Shown here: piece after piece, positions 26,168 to 35,402 of the stretch
Numbering within the stretch: the first letter of the stretch is position 1
How the letters are laid out: each line of letters starts with the position of its first letter
From: Planctomycetota bacterium
GTDB lineage: Bacteria > Planctomycetota > Planctomycetia > Pirellulales > Pirellulaceae
DNA length: 64,000 nt
Direction of reading: 5' to 3'
NCBI GenBank assembly: GCA_029979005.1
Contig: JAPOIJ010000003.1
Coordinates: forward strand, 1 to 64,000
The notes under the pieces: generated by a model
Database searches by the model: none
Seen by the model: only the letters and a program-made list of their open reading frames with translations
What the model was told of the DNA's origin: nothing
Translations under genes and position numbers: made by a program

Positions 26168-27712
26168 ATGAATAGAATAGACCGCTGGATATTACCTGTC
26201 GCTTTTTTTTTACTTTTGTTAACAAAAAGTTTGTACGCGGAACATCCAAATATCATCGTTATTTATACCGACGATCAAGGGTTTGGCGATGCGAGTTGTT
26301 TGAATCCGGAGGCAAAGTTTTCGACTCCCAATTTGGATCGGTTAGCACGAGAGGGGATTTCGTTTACCAATGGTCATTCTAGCGATACGGTTTGCACACC
26401 TTCGCGATACGGCCTTTTGACAGGTCGGTATTGTTGGCGGACGTCGAAAAAGTCGGGTGTGATGCAGGCAGAAGGCGATTGCCTGATTGCTGATGGAAGG
26501 ATGACACTTCCTTCGATGCTTCGTGACCAAGGTTACGACACCGCCATGGTGGGCAAGTGGCATTTAGGCATGGACTTCCCCGGCACTGCGAAGGCACGCG
26601 ACTGGAGCCAACCGGTTCAGGATATGCCTCTCGATAAGGGGTTTAATTACTTTTACGGGATTCCAGCATCTTTGAACTACGGAGTGTTGGCCTGGTTTGA
26701 AGGCCGGTATGCTAAAGTTCCGCCGACAGTTTATACGGCAAAAAAACCGAACAAACGCCATATGGATTATCGGATCGCGCCGCCTTATCAAGCCACTCCC
26801 CGGGAAACACAGGCGGTGCTTGGAAAACCGGGGATGGAGGTTGCCCCCGACTTTATTGACAACCAGTGTTTAACGCGCTTTACAGACGTCGCAATTAGCT
26901 GGATGAAGTCAAAAAAAGAGAATTCAGAATCCAACAAGCCATTCTTTCTTTACCTCCCGTTTACCTCGCCGCATTATCCCGTTTGTCCACTTCCAAAATT
27001 CTGGGGGCAAGGAGAATGCGGAGGCTACGGTGAGTTTGTCATCGAAACAGATCACCATGTCGGCCGAATTTTATCATATCTAAAAACATCCGGTCTCGAT
27101 CAAAACACGATGGTAATTTTCACGAGTGATAATGGCCCGGAGAAGTCTTGGCAAAAACGAGTGACGGAATTCAATCATCGCAGCAATGGTAGATATCGTG
27201 GTGGTAAAAGAGATATTTACGAGGGCGGGCATCGTGTGCCGTTTTTTATACGCTGGCCCGAAGGCATTAAGAATCCAGGACGAGCAACGAATCATTTGGT
27301 AGGACAAGTTGACATTTTAGCAACGATTGCGGAGATAATTGGCGCTGAATTACCTGACGATGCAGGTGAAGATAGCCACAGTTTTGCACCGCTGTTGACC
27401 CAGTCGGAAACAGTTCGTCAACGCGTGCCACTCATCAACCATTCTGCGTCCGGGCGTTTTTCGATTACCGAAGGTGATTGGAAATTAATCCTGCCTGATC
27501 GAAAAAACAAACGGGAGCTTTATCAGTTGTCATTGGATCCAGGTGAGCAGAAGAATGTTCTGTTAGAGAATCCGTCGATCGCGCAGCGTCTTGAAAACAA
27601 GATTACAGAAATTGTATGTCAGGGTCGATCCACGCCCGGCTTGCGCCAATCGAACGATACAGGTTATTGGAATGATCTGAATTGGATTCAGCCAGAAAAA
27701 TATAACCAGTAA
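26168..27712 (+). CDS. type I sulfatase, CTPSR active site
   Basis: 514 residues. I chose ATG 26168 (MNRIDRWILPVAFFLLLL), which starts a good signal peptide; the frame is open back to 26039, overlapping the sigma-factor gene, but that extension is not protein-like. Asp35-Asp36 (YTDDQGFGDASC), Cys76 in C-T-P-S-R followed by YGLLTGRYCWR, GKWHLGMDF, TSDNGPEKSW and RYRGGKRDIYEGGHRVP mark the arylsulfatase-A-like group. Substrate unknown. It follows the sigma factor on the same strand by about 107 bases, so it may share its transcript. The M14/BPL_N gene follows 61 bases later. Confidence 0.93.
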   Translation: MNRIDRWILPVAFFLLLLTKSLYAEHPNIIVIYTDDQGFGDASCLNPEAKFSTPNLDRLAREGISFTNGHSSDTVCTPSRYGLLTGRYCWRTSKKSGVMQAEGDCLIADGRMTLPSMLRDQGYDTAMVGKWHLGMDFPGTAKARDWSQPVQDMPLDKGFNYFYGIPASLNYGVLAWFEGRYAKVPPTVYTAKKPNKRHMDYRIAPPYQATPRETQAVLGKPGMEVAPDFIDNQCLTRFTDVAISWMKSKKENSESNKPFFLYLPFTSPHYPVCPLPKFWGQGECGGYGEFVIETDHHVGRILSYLKTSGLDQNTMVIFTSDNGPEKSWQKRVTEFNHRSNGRYRGGKRDIYEGGHRVPFFIRWPEGIKNPGRATNHLVGQVDILATIAEIIGAELPDDAGEDSHSFAPLLTQSETVRQRVPLINHSASGRFSITEGDWKLILPDRKNKRELYQLSLDPGEQKNVLLENPSIAQRLENKITEIVCQGRSTPGLRQSNDTGYWNDLNWIQPEKYNQ

Positions 27713-27773
27713 AACTTTTGAACGAACGTTGGATTCTGCGCAATTCAAGAAATTTTAAATTGAGAATTTTGGT

Positions 27774-29321
27774 ATGTATCCAGCATTACTGCATCGTCAT
27801 TATTTATCCGACGGTAGCCTTCTAATCTTAAACCGATTTTTAATTGGGTTGGCTTTATTTGGGCTTGGTATTTCTACGGCTTCCGGGCAGACGAAGGCTA
27901 AATTGCGGGAAGGAAAACTGGGTGCTGGAACGACATGGGAAACCCGGTGGCACGTTTGGGAAACGGGAATTCCCGGTCCTACAGTGCTGATTGTTGGCGG
28001 CATTCACGGGAACGAACCGGCCGGGTTTCGCGCGGCTGATCAAATTCGTCATTGGCCGATTAAACGTGGCAAATTAATTGTGATTCCGCAGGTCAATCGT
28101 TTAGGTATAGAAGCGAATATCCGCTGGTCACCGGATCACCGCAATGATCGTCAGGCGAGAGATTTGAATCGAAATTTTGGGACGCTCGACCAGCCAAAAC
28201 CACGGACGGATCATTGTCTCGCGGTTTGGGAATTTATTGAATCTGAACGGCCGGAGTGGATTTTCGATTTACATGAAGGGTTTGATTTCCACCGTGTCAA
28301 TTCGAAGTCGGTTGGTTCAAGTGTGATTTCTTTTCCTGATCAGACAAAATTTGCGGCTAAGTTACAAGCGGCAGTGAATGAAGGAATCCCGCGGGAGTTG
28401 CAATTCGATTTATTAGATCGCTCAGGTCCGGTCGTCGGTAGTCTCGCACGCGCGGGACGAGAAAAGCTCGGAGCCAATAGTTTTATTTTGGAAACGACTT
28501 TTAAGAATCAACCTGTTTCCAAACGAGTTCGTCAGCATCGAATCATGGTATCGACCGCTCTGGTGGAATTGGGGATGCTCCAAGATTCTCAAGTCGATTG
28601 CTTGATGCCTAAGTCTGGTTCCGATTGTATCCGCGTGGGTGTGTTTGATGATGCAGGTGCGAGTGAGTTAAAGGTGATGAGGGTTTTAGATCCTACCGAG
28701 AATTTAGTTGCGACAGTTTTTGGCCCGGACGACATTAAAATGGAAGTTTTGTCGCATCTAGATGTGCTGATTTTTCCGGGTGGATCCGGCAGCGCTCAGG
28801 GAAAAGCAATTGGTTCGAAAGGGCGGGAAGTTATTCGTAACTATGTTAAATCCGGGGGAGGGGTCATAGGGATCTGTGCCGGAGCGTACCTTTGTTCGTC
28901 TCACTATCAATGGTCGTTGAATTTGATGAATGCGAAGGTATTTAATGTGATGGTGGATGTACCTGAAATTGGCCGAAAATCGATGTGGTACCGTGGAAAG
29001 GCGACCAATGTCGAAGTCGAAGTCAATGAGATTGGTAAGCCAGTTTTGGGTATTTCAGGAACACATTCGATTCGTTACCAGAACGGACCAATTCTTTCTC
29101 GAGGCGACCGCCCTGATCTTCCCGAGTACTCTATCCTTGCGCATTTTCGAACAGAAAATGGTATTTATGAAGCTCAAAAAAATACCATGGTTAATGCGCC
29201 AGCCGTGGTGGAGTCTTTGTTTGGAAAAGGGCGCGTGATCGCCATCAGTCCGCATTTTGAGTCAACTAAGAATTATGGCAAGGTGATACTCGATGCAGTC
29301 AATCATGTGAAGCGACGCTGA
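27774..29321 (+). CDS. M14-type metallo-amidohydrolase fused to BPL_N glutamine-amidotransferase-like domain
   Basis: 515 residues with a signal-like segment (FLIGLALFGLGISTASG). The N-terminal half is a zinc carboxypeptidase/aspartoacylase-type (M14) domain: H78-G-N-E81 in GGIHGNEPAG, ARDLNRNFG, H167 in FDLHEGFDFH, and probable catalytic Glu240 (SFILETTF). From about 285 a BPL_N/class I amidotransferase-like domain follows (DCIRVGVFDDAGAS, LIFPGGSGSA, and the nucleophile elbow G-I-C368-A-G-A-Y-L). The reaction is not known; cleavage of amide or peptide substrates outside the cytoplasm is the best guess. Same strand as the upstream sulfatase, 61 bases away. The fusion is continuous, without a stop or frameshift. 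Confidence 0.82.
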   Translation: MYPALLHRHYLSDGSLLILNRFLIGLALFGLGISTASGQTKAKLREGKLGAGTTWETRWHVWETGIPGPTVLIVGGIHGNEPAGFRAADQIRHWPIKRGKLIVIPQVNRLGIEANIRWSPDHRNDRQARDLNRNFGTLDQPKPRTDHCLAVWEFIESERPEWIFDLHEGFDFHRVNSKSVGSSVISFPDQTKFAAKLQAAVNEGIPRELQFDLLDRSGPVVGSLARAGREKLGANSFILETTFKNQPVSKRVRQHRIMVSTALVELGMLQDSQVDCLMPKSGSDCIRVGVFDDAGASELKVMRVLDPTENLVATVFGPDDIKMEVLSHLDVLIFPGGSGSAQGKAIGSKGREVIRNYVKSGGGVIGICAGAYLCSSHYQWSLNLMNAKVFNVMVDVPEIGRKSMWYRGKATNVEVEVNEIGKPVLGISGTHSIRYQNGPILSRGDRPDLPEYSILAHFRTENGIYEAQKNTMVNAPAVVESLFGKGRVIAISPHFESTKNYGKVILDAVNHVKRR

Positions 29322-29323
29322 GA

Positions 29324-30967
29324 TTACTTCAACTCACTTCGCTTTACCGTAAGCGAATGTGGTTTTTCGCCATTAATATTTACGATTTCGTAGGTTACTT
29401 GTGGGTCGTCGAGTGTCGTGTCAAAGGTGACCAATCCGAACGATTGCGGTTCGTTGTAGCTGAAAATCGCTCCTGCTTTTTCCATTCGCGGATGGATGTG
29501 TTGATTGGTCAGCCGCGAGGAATTGAATTCGTAGAGATCATAACCATTGGGGCGTTCAATTTTCCACGCATCGGACCGATGCCGATCAGCAGAGACTAAG
29601 ACAACTCCTTCGATTTTGTTGGACTCAATAAAGCTCAGCAATTCTTCGTGTTCCTGTTTATATCCATTCCACGTATCTTTGCTGTCTCCCTTGGTACGAA
29701 AATCGAATGGGACTGATGAACAAATGACTTTAAAAGTTCCTTTTGATTCCAGAAGCTGCTTCTTCAGCCACTTCTTTTGAACGTTACCAAGCATGGAGCG
29801 AGGCTTAATTTTTGGAGAGGTCCGGTAATAGCGACAATCGAGCATGATAAAATCGACGTCCGCGATGGAAAACGAGTACCAGCACCCTGGTTGTTGATCT
29901 CCACCACCATATCCAGGATTTGCCCAGTTCTGTCGAAAGATTGGAAACACCCAGTCCTTTTTCCAAAATGGGGTATCGATGTCGGCTCCCCCCCAGCTGT
30001 CGTTGGTACTGAAATCGTGGTCATCCCAGATTGTGAAAACAGGTGATCTGGCGGTCAGTTTTCTCCACTCGGGACGCGACTGGCGCCGTTGGTAAGTGTA
30101 TTGCTGCATGATGACGGATTCAGGATCATCGATATAAACATTATCGCCAAGTAAGAGAATTGCTTGTGGATCAAATTTGCCGATTGTATCCCACATGCGT
30201 TCATTTTCAGGTACATAACCTGCGCCGCCTCCGAAGGCGATCACGAATTTGGAAGCCTGCGTTTTGGGAGGTAACGTTCGAAACGAATATTGTTTCTTGC
30301 TGGGCTGGCCATCGATCAGAATGGAATACTGATATTCGTGATTCGGCTCTAAAGCCGATGCATTTACAACAGCAGTGAAATCTTCGCTCGCACTGGATGT
30401 AACATCTTCACTGTGACCAACTTTTTGGCCTGAATTTGGGTCGATAATCTGTACATTAACAGTTGACACTTTGCCCGTACGCACCCAAAACGCAGCGGTG
30501 GAGTCTGTGACATTTCCAACAAGCGGTCCATGGACCGGTTCGTGATCGTACTTGGTCGCTAGAGCTTTGATGAGTTCAGAGTTTGCGAGTGGCTTCAGCA
30601 TTTCCCGCGGTCCCGCAATAAGACGTCCCTCTGGAAGACCTGCTGCAATCGCTCGCTTCATATAGTTTTCTGACTTTGCTAATTCATTCCGCTGGCCGTG
30701 CAAGATTCCAAGCATGTACATCGTTTCCGCGTCACCCGGGTGGTCGGTCAAATATTGCTCCAGGAAGGTTTGTGTCTTGCCGATTTGATCTCGAAGAATA
30801 AGCCTTAACGACGATTGGTGGACACGCTTGTATTGGTTTTCTTTGCGAAAAGTGAGATCCGGCTTTGGTTTGCTTGCCCCGCCGAGATCATATTCGGGCA
30901 GAACCTGGCTAAATCCGGGTGTGGCGATGCCAAAGCAAAAAAAGAACAATAATAACTTGGAGTGCAT
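29324..30967 (-). CDS. PhoD-like alkaline phosphatase with N-terminal TPR-like region
   Basis: 547 residues from ATG 30967, where the signal peptide begins (KLLLFFFCFGIATPG); the frame extends to 31006. Residues ~30-130 look like a TPR-type helical segment (FLEQYLTDHPGDAETMYMLGILHGQRNELAKSENYMKRAI, cited here as two adjoining parts: 51-70 and 71-90 approximately). A PhoD N-terminal beta domain follows (PLVGNVTDSTAAFWVRTG), then the metallophosphatase core: GDNVYIDDPES, IWDDHDFSTNDSWGG, DFIMLDCRYYR, ICSSVPFDF and SADRHRSDAW. It probably hydrolyses phosphodiesters or monoesters outside the cytoplasm using Ca/Fe as in PhoD. Its stop abuts the end of the M14/BPL_N gene (convergent, 2 bases apart). 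Confidence 0.9.
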   Translation of the reverse strand: MHSKLLLFFFCFGIATPGFSQVLPEYDLGGASKPKPDLTFRKENQYKRVHQSSLRLILRDQIGKTQTFLEQYLTDHPGDAETMYMLGILHGQRNELAKSENYMKRAIAAGLPEGRLIAGPREMLKPLANSELIKALATKYDHEPVHGPLVGNVTDSTAAFWVRTGKVSTVNVQIIDPNSGQKVGHSEDVTSSASEDFTAVVNASALEPNHEYQYSILIDGQPSKKQYSFRTLPPKTQASKFVIAFGGGAGYVPENERMWDTIGKFDPQAILLLGDNVYIDDPESVIMQQYTYQRRQSRPEWRKLTARSPVFTIWDDHDFSTNDSWGGADIDTPFWKKDWVFPIFRQNWANPGYGGGDQQPGCWYSFSIADVDFIMLDCRYYRTSPKIKPRSMLGNVQKKWLKKQLLESKGTFKVICSSVPFDFRTKGDSKDTWNGYKQEHEELLSFIESNKIEGVVLVSADRHRSDAWKIERPNGYDLYEFNSSRLTNQHIHPRMEKAGAIFSYNEPQSFGLVTFDTTLDDPQVTYEIVNINGEKPHSLTVKRSELK

Positions 30968-31213
30968 GGTCGGCTCGTTAGTTTGTGTTGATTGGAATCG
31001 CCTCATTTTCCATTTTCCCTAAGCGAATGCAATGGAATAATTTGTGGGAGCATTCGTTAAGTCGCTGAAATAAAAATAAAAAGAGAAGACTTGATTGCAG
31101 AAATTCAATCGAGATTGGTTGAGAGGCAGTAACCAACCCAACTAAGATGGAGCAGCCCATCGGTTCGTGATTTGGATCAGGGAATGGGTTATCTGAAGTT
31201 GGAAATTAATTAA

Positions 31214-32335
31214 ATGTTGGATTTCAAAGATTACTGTCGCAATTTGCGAGCTTATTTTTTCGTCGGACTCGTCCTTGTTTCGTTCAGTTGCTGTGCGGCT
31301 GCGCAGGAATCAAGCGATCGAGGTCAAGTTTCCGCCACGCTTTTTTTTCCAAAAAGTGATTCGGATTGGAAGCGAGTGACCACTGCCGAAGTCAGCTGGA
31401 ACGAAGCAGCCTTAAACGACATGTTGCGATATGCAGGAGAACAGAAATCATCTGCTCTGGTCGTTTTGTGGCGCGGCCAGATCGTGGTGGAGCGGTATTG
31501 GGATGTAGCTGGTTCTCGAAAATATCAAGCAAAAGTCTATGGAAAAGATGATGATGGACACGCGTTGGAGGATGTGGCCTCGGTGCAAAAGAGCCTGGCC
31601 GCGATATTGCTGGGAATTGCCTTGGATAAAAATCTCGTCAAGCTCGACGAACCGGTTACAAAGTATCTGAATGAAGGCTGGTCCAATGCATCAGTGGCAG
31701 AAGAGTCGAGTGTTACTTTAAAGCACTTAATTTCGATGTCGTCGGGGTTGACGGACCAATTGAAATTTCAATCAAAGCCGGAGAGGCGGTGGAGATATAA
31801 TACTAATGCTTATTCGCAAATAATGAACGTGCTGGAGGCAGCTTCCGGCCTCGATCGAAACTTGCTCACCGAACAGTGGCTGTCCCCTCTACAGATGAAA
31901 AATTCGACCTGGAAAGTACGACGATTTGCAAAGACTGATCCAAAAACGAATCACCACGGCTGGGTTACCTCAGCACGGGATTTGGCAAGGCTGGGATTGT
32001 TGGTCCTCGCTAATGGCGACTGGGAGGGTCAGCCCGTGGTCAAGAATAAAAGTTACATGCGGGATATGTTGGAGTCGTCTCAACCATTGAATCCAGCCTA
32101 TGGTTACCTGTGGTGGCTAAATGGAAAGTCTCACGCCTTTCGGGCGGGGCGACGTCGTGAAGGTCAATTAAATCCCAATGCTCCCGAGGACATGGTAGCG
32201 GGCTTGGGTGCTTTAGGTCGAAAACTATATGTGGTGCCCAGTCGGCAGTTAGTGATGGTTCGTTTGGGTGATCAACCGGAAGTGGGATTTGACGCCAAGT
32301 TATGGGGCTATTTTAGTAAAGTCTGGGATCGCTAG
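31214..32335 (+). CDS. beta-lactamase-fold serine hydrolase
   Basis: 373 residues with a signal sequence (LRAYFFVGLVLVSFSCCAAAQ); the CC could be a lipobox-like site, but the fit is weak. The serine beta-lactamase/penicillin-binding-protein (class C-like esterase) fold is shown by S123-V-Q-K126 in DVASVQKSLAAILLGIAL, LKHLISMSSGL, and a Tyr motif around Y195 (RYNTNAYSQI). Members of this fold in planctomycetes are mostly esterases or peptidases rather than antibiotic-resistance enzymes. Substrate unknown. It is divergent from the PhoD gene; an inverted repeat lies in the gap at 31019-31061. Confidence 0.88.
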   Translation: MLDFKDYCRNLRAYFFVGLVLVSFSCCAAAQESSDRGQVSATLFFPKSDSDWKRVTTAEVSWNEAALNDMLRYAGEQKSSALVVLWRGQIVVERYWDVAGSRKYQAKVYGKDDDGHALEDVASVQKSLAAILLGIALDKNLVKLDEPVTKYLNEGWSNASVAEESSVTLKHLISMSSGLTDQLKFQSKPERRWRYNTNAYSQIMNVLEAASGLDRNLLTEQWLSPLQMKNSTWKVRRFAKTDPKTNHHGWVTSARDLARLGLLVLANGDWEGQPVVKNKSYMRDMLESSQPLNPAYGYLWWLNGKSHAFRAGRRREGQLNPNAPEDMVAGLGALGRKLYVVPSRQLVMVRLGDQPEVGFDAKLWGYFSKVWDR

Positions 32336-32489
32336 AAAATGTTTTCCTTGCCGCTCTCTGACTAAGAGCCGCGTTTGAGACTTGGAGTGAAGATCGAAGA
32401 AACAATTTGCAATTGGCTTCAACCGATGCCACATTGGTTGAGCCGAATTAGAATATTTAAATAAATTTAATTGTTAATCAGAGAGCAAA

Positions 32490-33401
32490 ATGGATCGTCG
32501 AAGAGTTTTAAAATTGGGTGTAGCTTCGGGTTTTGCATGGATTACTTCGCCGCGGGACCGAGTTCGCGGTAGGTTGTTAAATTTCCGGAACGTGGTCGAA
32601 GCTGATTGGTTGCAGTTGGCGGTGCAGCAGTATTCCTTTAACCGGCAGCTCCGTTCAGGCGAGATGAATATTCTTGATTTTCCCAAGACAGTGGTCGAGG
32701 GAACTGGAATCAAGGCACTGGAGTACTTTAATGGCCACATTGAAGACAAACTGAATGATACTGCTTTTTTTAAACAGCTTAGAAAGCGCAGTGATGATTT
32801 AGGCGCGGTCAATACGATGATGTTGTGTCGGAGCAAAAATGCCGTTGATTCACCGGACGAGCAAATTCGAAAATTAGCGATCGAGGGCTATCGCCCATGG
32901 CTGGAGGCTACCAGGATACTCGGTGGAAAATACATCCGGGTTGATACCCGGCATAAGGGTGATGCGGAAAAACAAAAGAGTTTTGCAGTCGCGGGTTTGC
33001 GATCACTTTGTAAAGTCGCGGATGAATATGAAATGGGAATCCTTGTTGAGAACCACGGGAACCATTCCGGAAATGGCGCTTGGCTTGCGGACGTAATGAA
33101 GAAAGTAAATTTGGCGAACTGTGGTACCTTGCCAGATTTCCAAAATTTTAAGGAATATGATCCGTATCAGGGAGTCACGGAGATGATGCCCTGGGCAAAA
33201 ATTCTTTGTGCTAAAGCCAAGTCGTTTGATGTAAACGGCGATGAGGAAAATGTTGACTACCGGAAGATGCTGAAAATTGCCAAGGCCGCTGGATTTCGAG
33301 GGTACATCGGAATCGAATTTGAAGGCCACGGAGTCGACCCGGTTCAGGGAATTAACGCGACTAAAAAATTGATTCAAAAAGTAATGCGAGAATTGGGTTA
33401 G
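32490..33401 (+). CDS. sugar phosphate isomerase/epimerase-like TIM-barrel protein (exported)
   Basis: 303 residues. The N-terminus MDRRRVLKLGVASGFAW is a twin-arginine-like signal, so this member is probably exported although the fold is usually cytoplasmic. The xylose-isomerase-like barrel (AP endonuclease family 2) is seen in GTGIKALEYF, ILGGKYIRVDT, MGILVENHGNHSG, GTLPDFQNF and GYIGIEFEGHG, with Glu/Asp/His metal ligands at strand ends. The sugar handled is not predictable. GAGAGC lies just before the ATG. The SSS symporter follows 148 bases later on the same strand, so the two may work on the same sugar. Confidence 0.88.
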   Translation: MDRRRVLKLGVASGFAWITSPRDRVRGRLLNFRNVVEADWLQLAVQQYSFNRQLRSGEMNILDFPKTVVEGTGIKALEYFNGHIEDKLNDTAFFKQLRKRSDDLGAVNTMMLCRSKNAVDSPDEQIRKLAIEGYRPWLEATRILGGKYIRVDTRHKGDAEKQKSFAVAGLRSLCKVADEYEMGILVENHGNHSGNGAWLADVMKKVNLANCGTLPDFQNFKEYDPYQGVTEMMPWAKILCAKAKSFDVNGDEENVDYRKMLKIAKAAGFRGYIGIEFEGHGVDPVQGINATKKLIQKVMRELG

Positions 33402-33549
33402 TTTCAGCTCAAGAGTCGTCAATTTTCTAAATAAGATGATCTAACAGGAATCACAGGCACCGTGCCAAAGGGTGAACGGGGTGGGTGATCTGTGTTATGA
33501 TTGCCGTCGCTGATTTTTGAATTTTCTCCTTCTGGCGACGGCTTGAGCT

Positions 33550-35211
33550 ATGACCATTATTACCTTCCTCTTTTTTACGACCCTTGTCATTGTTTTGACT
33601 TGGTGGATAACCCGCGACACGAATCTGGACACCGACGAAGGTTATTTTTTGGCCGGCCGAAGTCTTACCGGAATTTTTATTGCCGGCTCGCTATTGTTGA
33701 CGAACTTATCAACGGAGCAATTGATTGGGCTGAATGCAGGCTCATTCAATGAAGGACTTTCGGTCATGTGTTGGGAAGTCGTCGCCGGGATGTCGTTAGT
33801 GGTGCTCGCGCTGGTGTTTCTCCCAAGGTATCTTAAGTCCGGGATCGCGACCATTCCTCAGTTCCTTGAGGAACGTTATGGGTCTTCTGTCCGGGCGATT
33901 ACTGCGGGTATTTTTATCGTAGCTTACATGTTGATTTTATTACCATTCGTTTTGTATCTCGGAGCGAAGGGGCTCAACGGTATGCTGAGCCTCGAGACGA
34001 GATTCCAGCTTACCGAATTACAGACGATCTGGGCCGTAATCATTTTCATTGCCGTGCTTGGAGGAGGCTATGCAATTTGGGGTGGAATGCGTGCAATTGC
34101 CGTTTCGGATACTTTAAATGGAGCAGGGTTGCTGGTCGGTGGTTTGATGATCACCTATTTTTCTATCCAAGTGGTTGCAGGTGAGGAAGGTGGCTTCCTG
34201 GGGGCCTATGAAAAGATTAAGGCTGCTGACCCAGATGCCTTTCAATCTCTCGGGAAAAAGGATGAAGGTACACACTGGCCGACATTGTTTACGGGCGTGT
34301 TGTTGTTGAACTTTTTCTATTGGTGTACCAATCAGCAAATTATTCAACGGACGTTTGGAGCAAAAAATTTAGCCGAGGGCCAGAAGGGCGTTTTGTTAGC
34401 TGCATTTTTTAAGATTCTGGCACCACTGGTGCTTGTTTTACCCGGTATCATCGCTGCCTATTTGGTGATATCTGCTCAAGATCCCCAGATGATGGAGGCA
34501 GTCGGAACCAACGAAAAAGGCGATTGGGACGCTGATCGAGCCTACGGGGCATTGGTCACCCGGGTGCTCCCCGGGTGGTTACTGGGATTCTTTGCAGCTG
34601 TTGTTGTCGGGTCAATCCTGTCTACCTTTAACTCGGTTCTTAATTCTGCGGCGACTTTGTTTTCACTGGATGTCTATAAGCAGTATTTGAATCCTCAGGC
34701 ATCAACAAAAACTGTTGTTCGCTCGGGGCAAATTTGCAGTTTTATTGTGGCTGTCTTTGCAGTGGTTGCAGCGCCGGGGATTTTCTACCAACAGGAAAGT
34801 GTTTTTGGGTTTTTTCAAACGCTCAATGGCGTTTATTTTATTCCTCTGCTCGCCATTATTATGATTGGAATGTTCAATCGCTATGCTGATGAAAAATCAG
34901 CTTTGACTACGTTACTGGTCGGTTTGTTGCTTATGGTCCTCGGAACGTTCTTTACGGGAGAGGTGGTTGAAACGGGAACAAACGGATGGTTGAAAGACTA
35001 TTTTGTTTCTCCATTTCATTACATGGGCGGAGTTTTTGTTTTCTTACTCGTCCTGCAGCTCGTTCTGAGTAGTGGAGGAATGAGGCGCGCAGAGCCCTAC
35101 ATGCAGGTAGATGCGGGTCTTGTCGATTTGACACCGTGGAAGCCGGCACCTTATGTGGGGGCAGCGTTGATCACATTAGTAATTGGGATTTACATCTATT
35201 TTGCTATGTAA
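33550..35211 (+). CDS. sodium:solute symporter (SSS family)
   Basis: 553 residues with about 14 hydrophobic segments. The SSS fold is clear from DEGYFLAGRSLTG, the unwound first helix region LLLTNLSTEQLIGLNAGSF, TIPQFLEERYGSSVRAI, GGYAIWGGMRAIAVSDTLNG and NQQIIQRTFGAKN. It imports a solute, probably a sugar or a related organic compound, with Na+, at the inner membrane; it is closest in feel to the SglT-like branch. It is the only transporter in the window and therefore a candidate uptake route for sugars released by the secreted enzymes. The palindrome GGCACCGTGCC lies 84 bases before the start. Confidence 0.93.
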   Translation: MTIITFLFFTTLVIVLTWWITRDTNLDTDEGYFLAGRSLTGIFIAGSLLLTNLSTEQLIGLNAGSFNEGLSVMCWEVVAGMSLVVLALVFLPRYLKSGIATIPQFLEERYGSSVRAITAGIFIVAYMLILLPFVLYLGAKGLNGMLSLETRFQLTELQTIWAVIIFIAVLGGGYAIWGGMRAIAVSDTLNGAGLLVGGLMITYFSIQVVAGEEGGFLGAYEKIKAADPDAFQSLGKKDEGTHWPTLFTGVLLLNFFYWCTNQQIIQRTFGAKNLAEGQKGVLLAAFFKILAPLVLVLPGIIAAYLVISAQDPQMMEAVGTNEKGDWDADRAYGALVTRVLPGWLLGFFAAVVVGSILSTFNSVLNSAATLFSLDVYKQYLNPQASTKTVVRSGQICSFIVAVFAVVAAPGIFYQQESVFGFFQTLNGVYFIPLLAIIMIGMFNRYADEKSALTTLLVGLLLMVLGTFFTGEVVETGTNGWLKDYFVSPFHYMGGVFVFLLVLQLVLSSGGMRRAEPYMQVDAGLVDLTPWKPAPYVGAALITLVIGIYIYFAM

Positions 35212-35402
35212 CTTCGTTCGATGGTTGACTGAAAATCGTGCGCTATTCAATTCTCTCGCCGAAACTTCTTTCGTGCGCAACAGAGTTTTGAGAAATTGCA
35301 AAATTAATTACCACGAGCGTCTCGTCACAACTTCGATTGGGAGCATTTTGCCGTGCCGGCATTCCGATCGTTAATTGGAGCGAACTTTGAAAAAGTAATG
35401 AT

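Noticed and set aside
31214-32335. Antibiotic resistance beta-lactamase.
   Set aside because: The S-x-x-K fold is shared by many esterases and peptidases; nothing here indicates lactam hydrolysis.
32355-32371. GCTCT-N7-AGAGC as a terminator after the serine hydrolase gene.
   Set aside because: Only five base pairs and no U tract.
33453-33470. TTTGGCACGG on the minus strand as a sigma-54 promoter.
   Set aside because: No GC at the required 12-base distance, and no minus-strand gene follows it; the GGCAC belongs to a palindrome.
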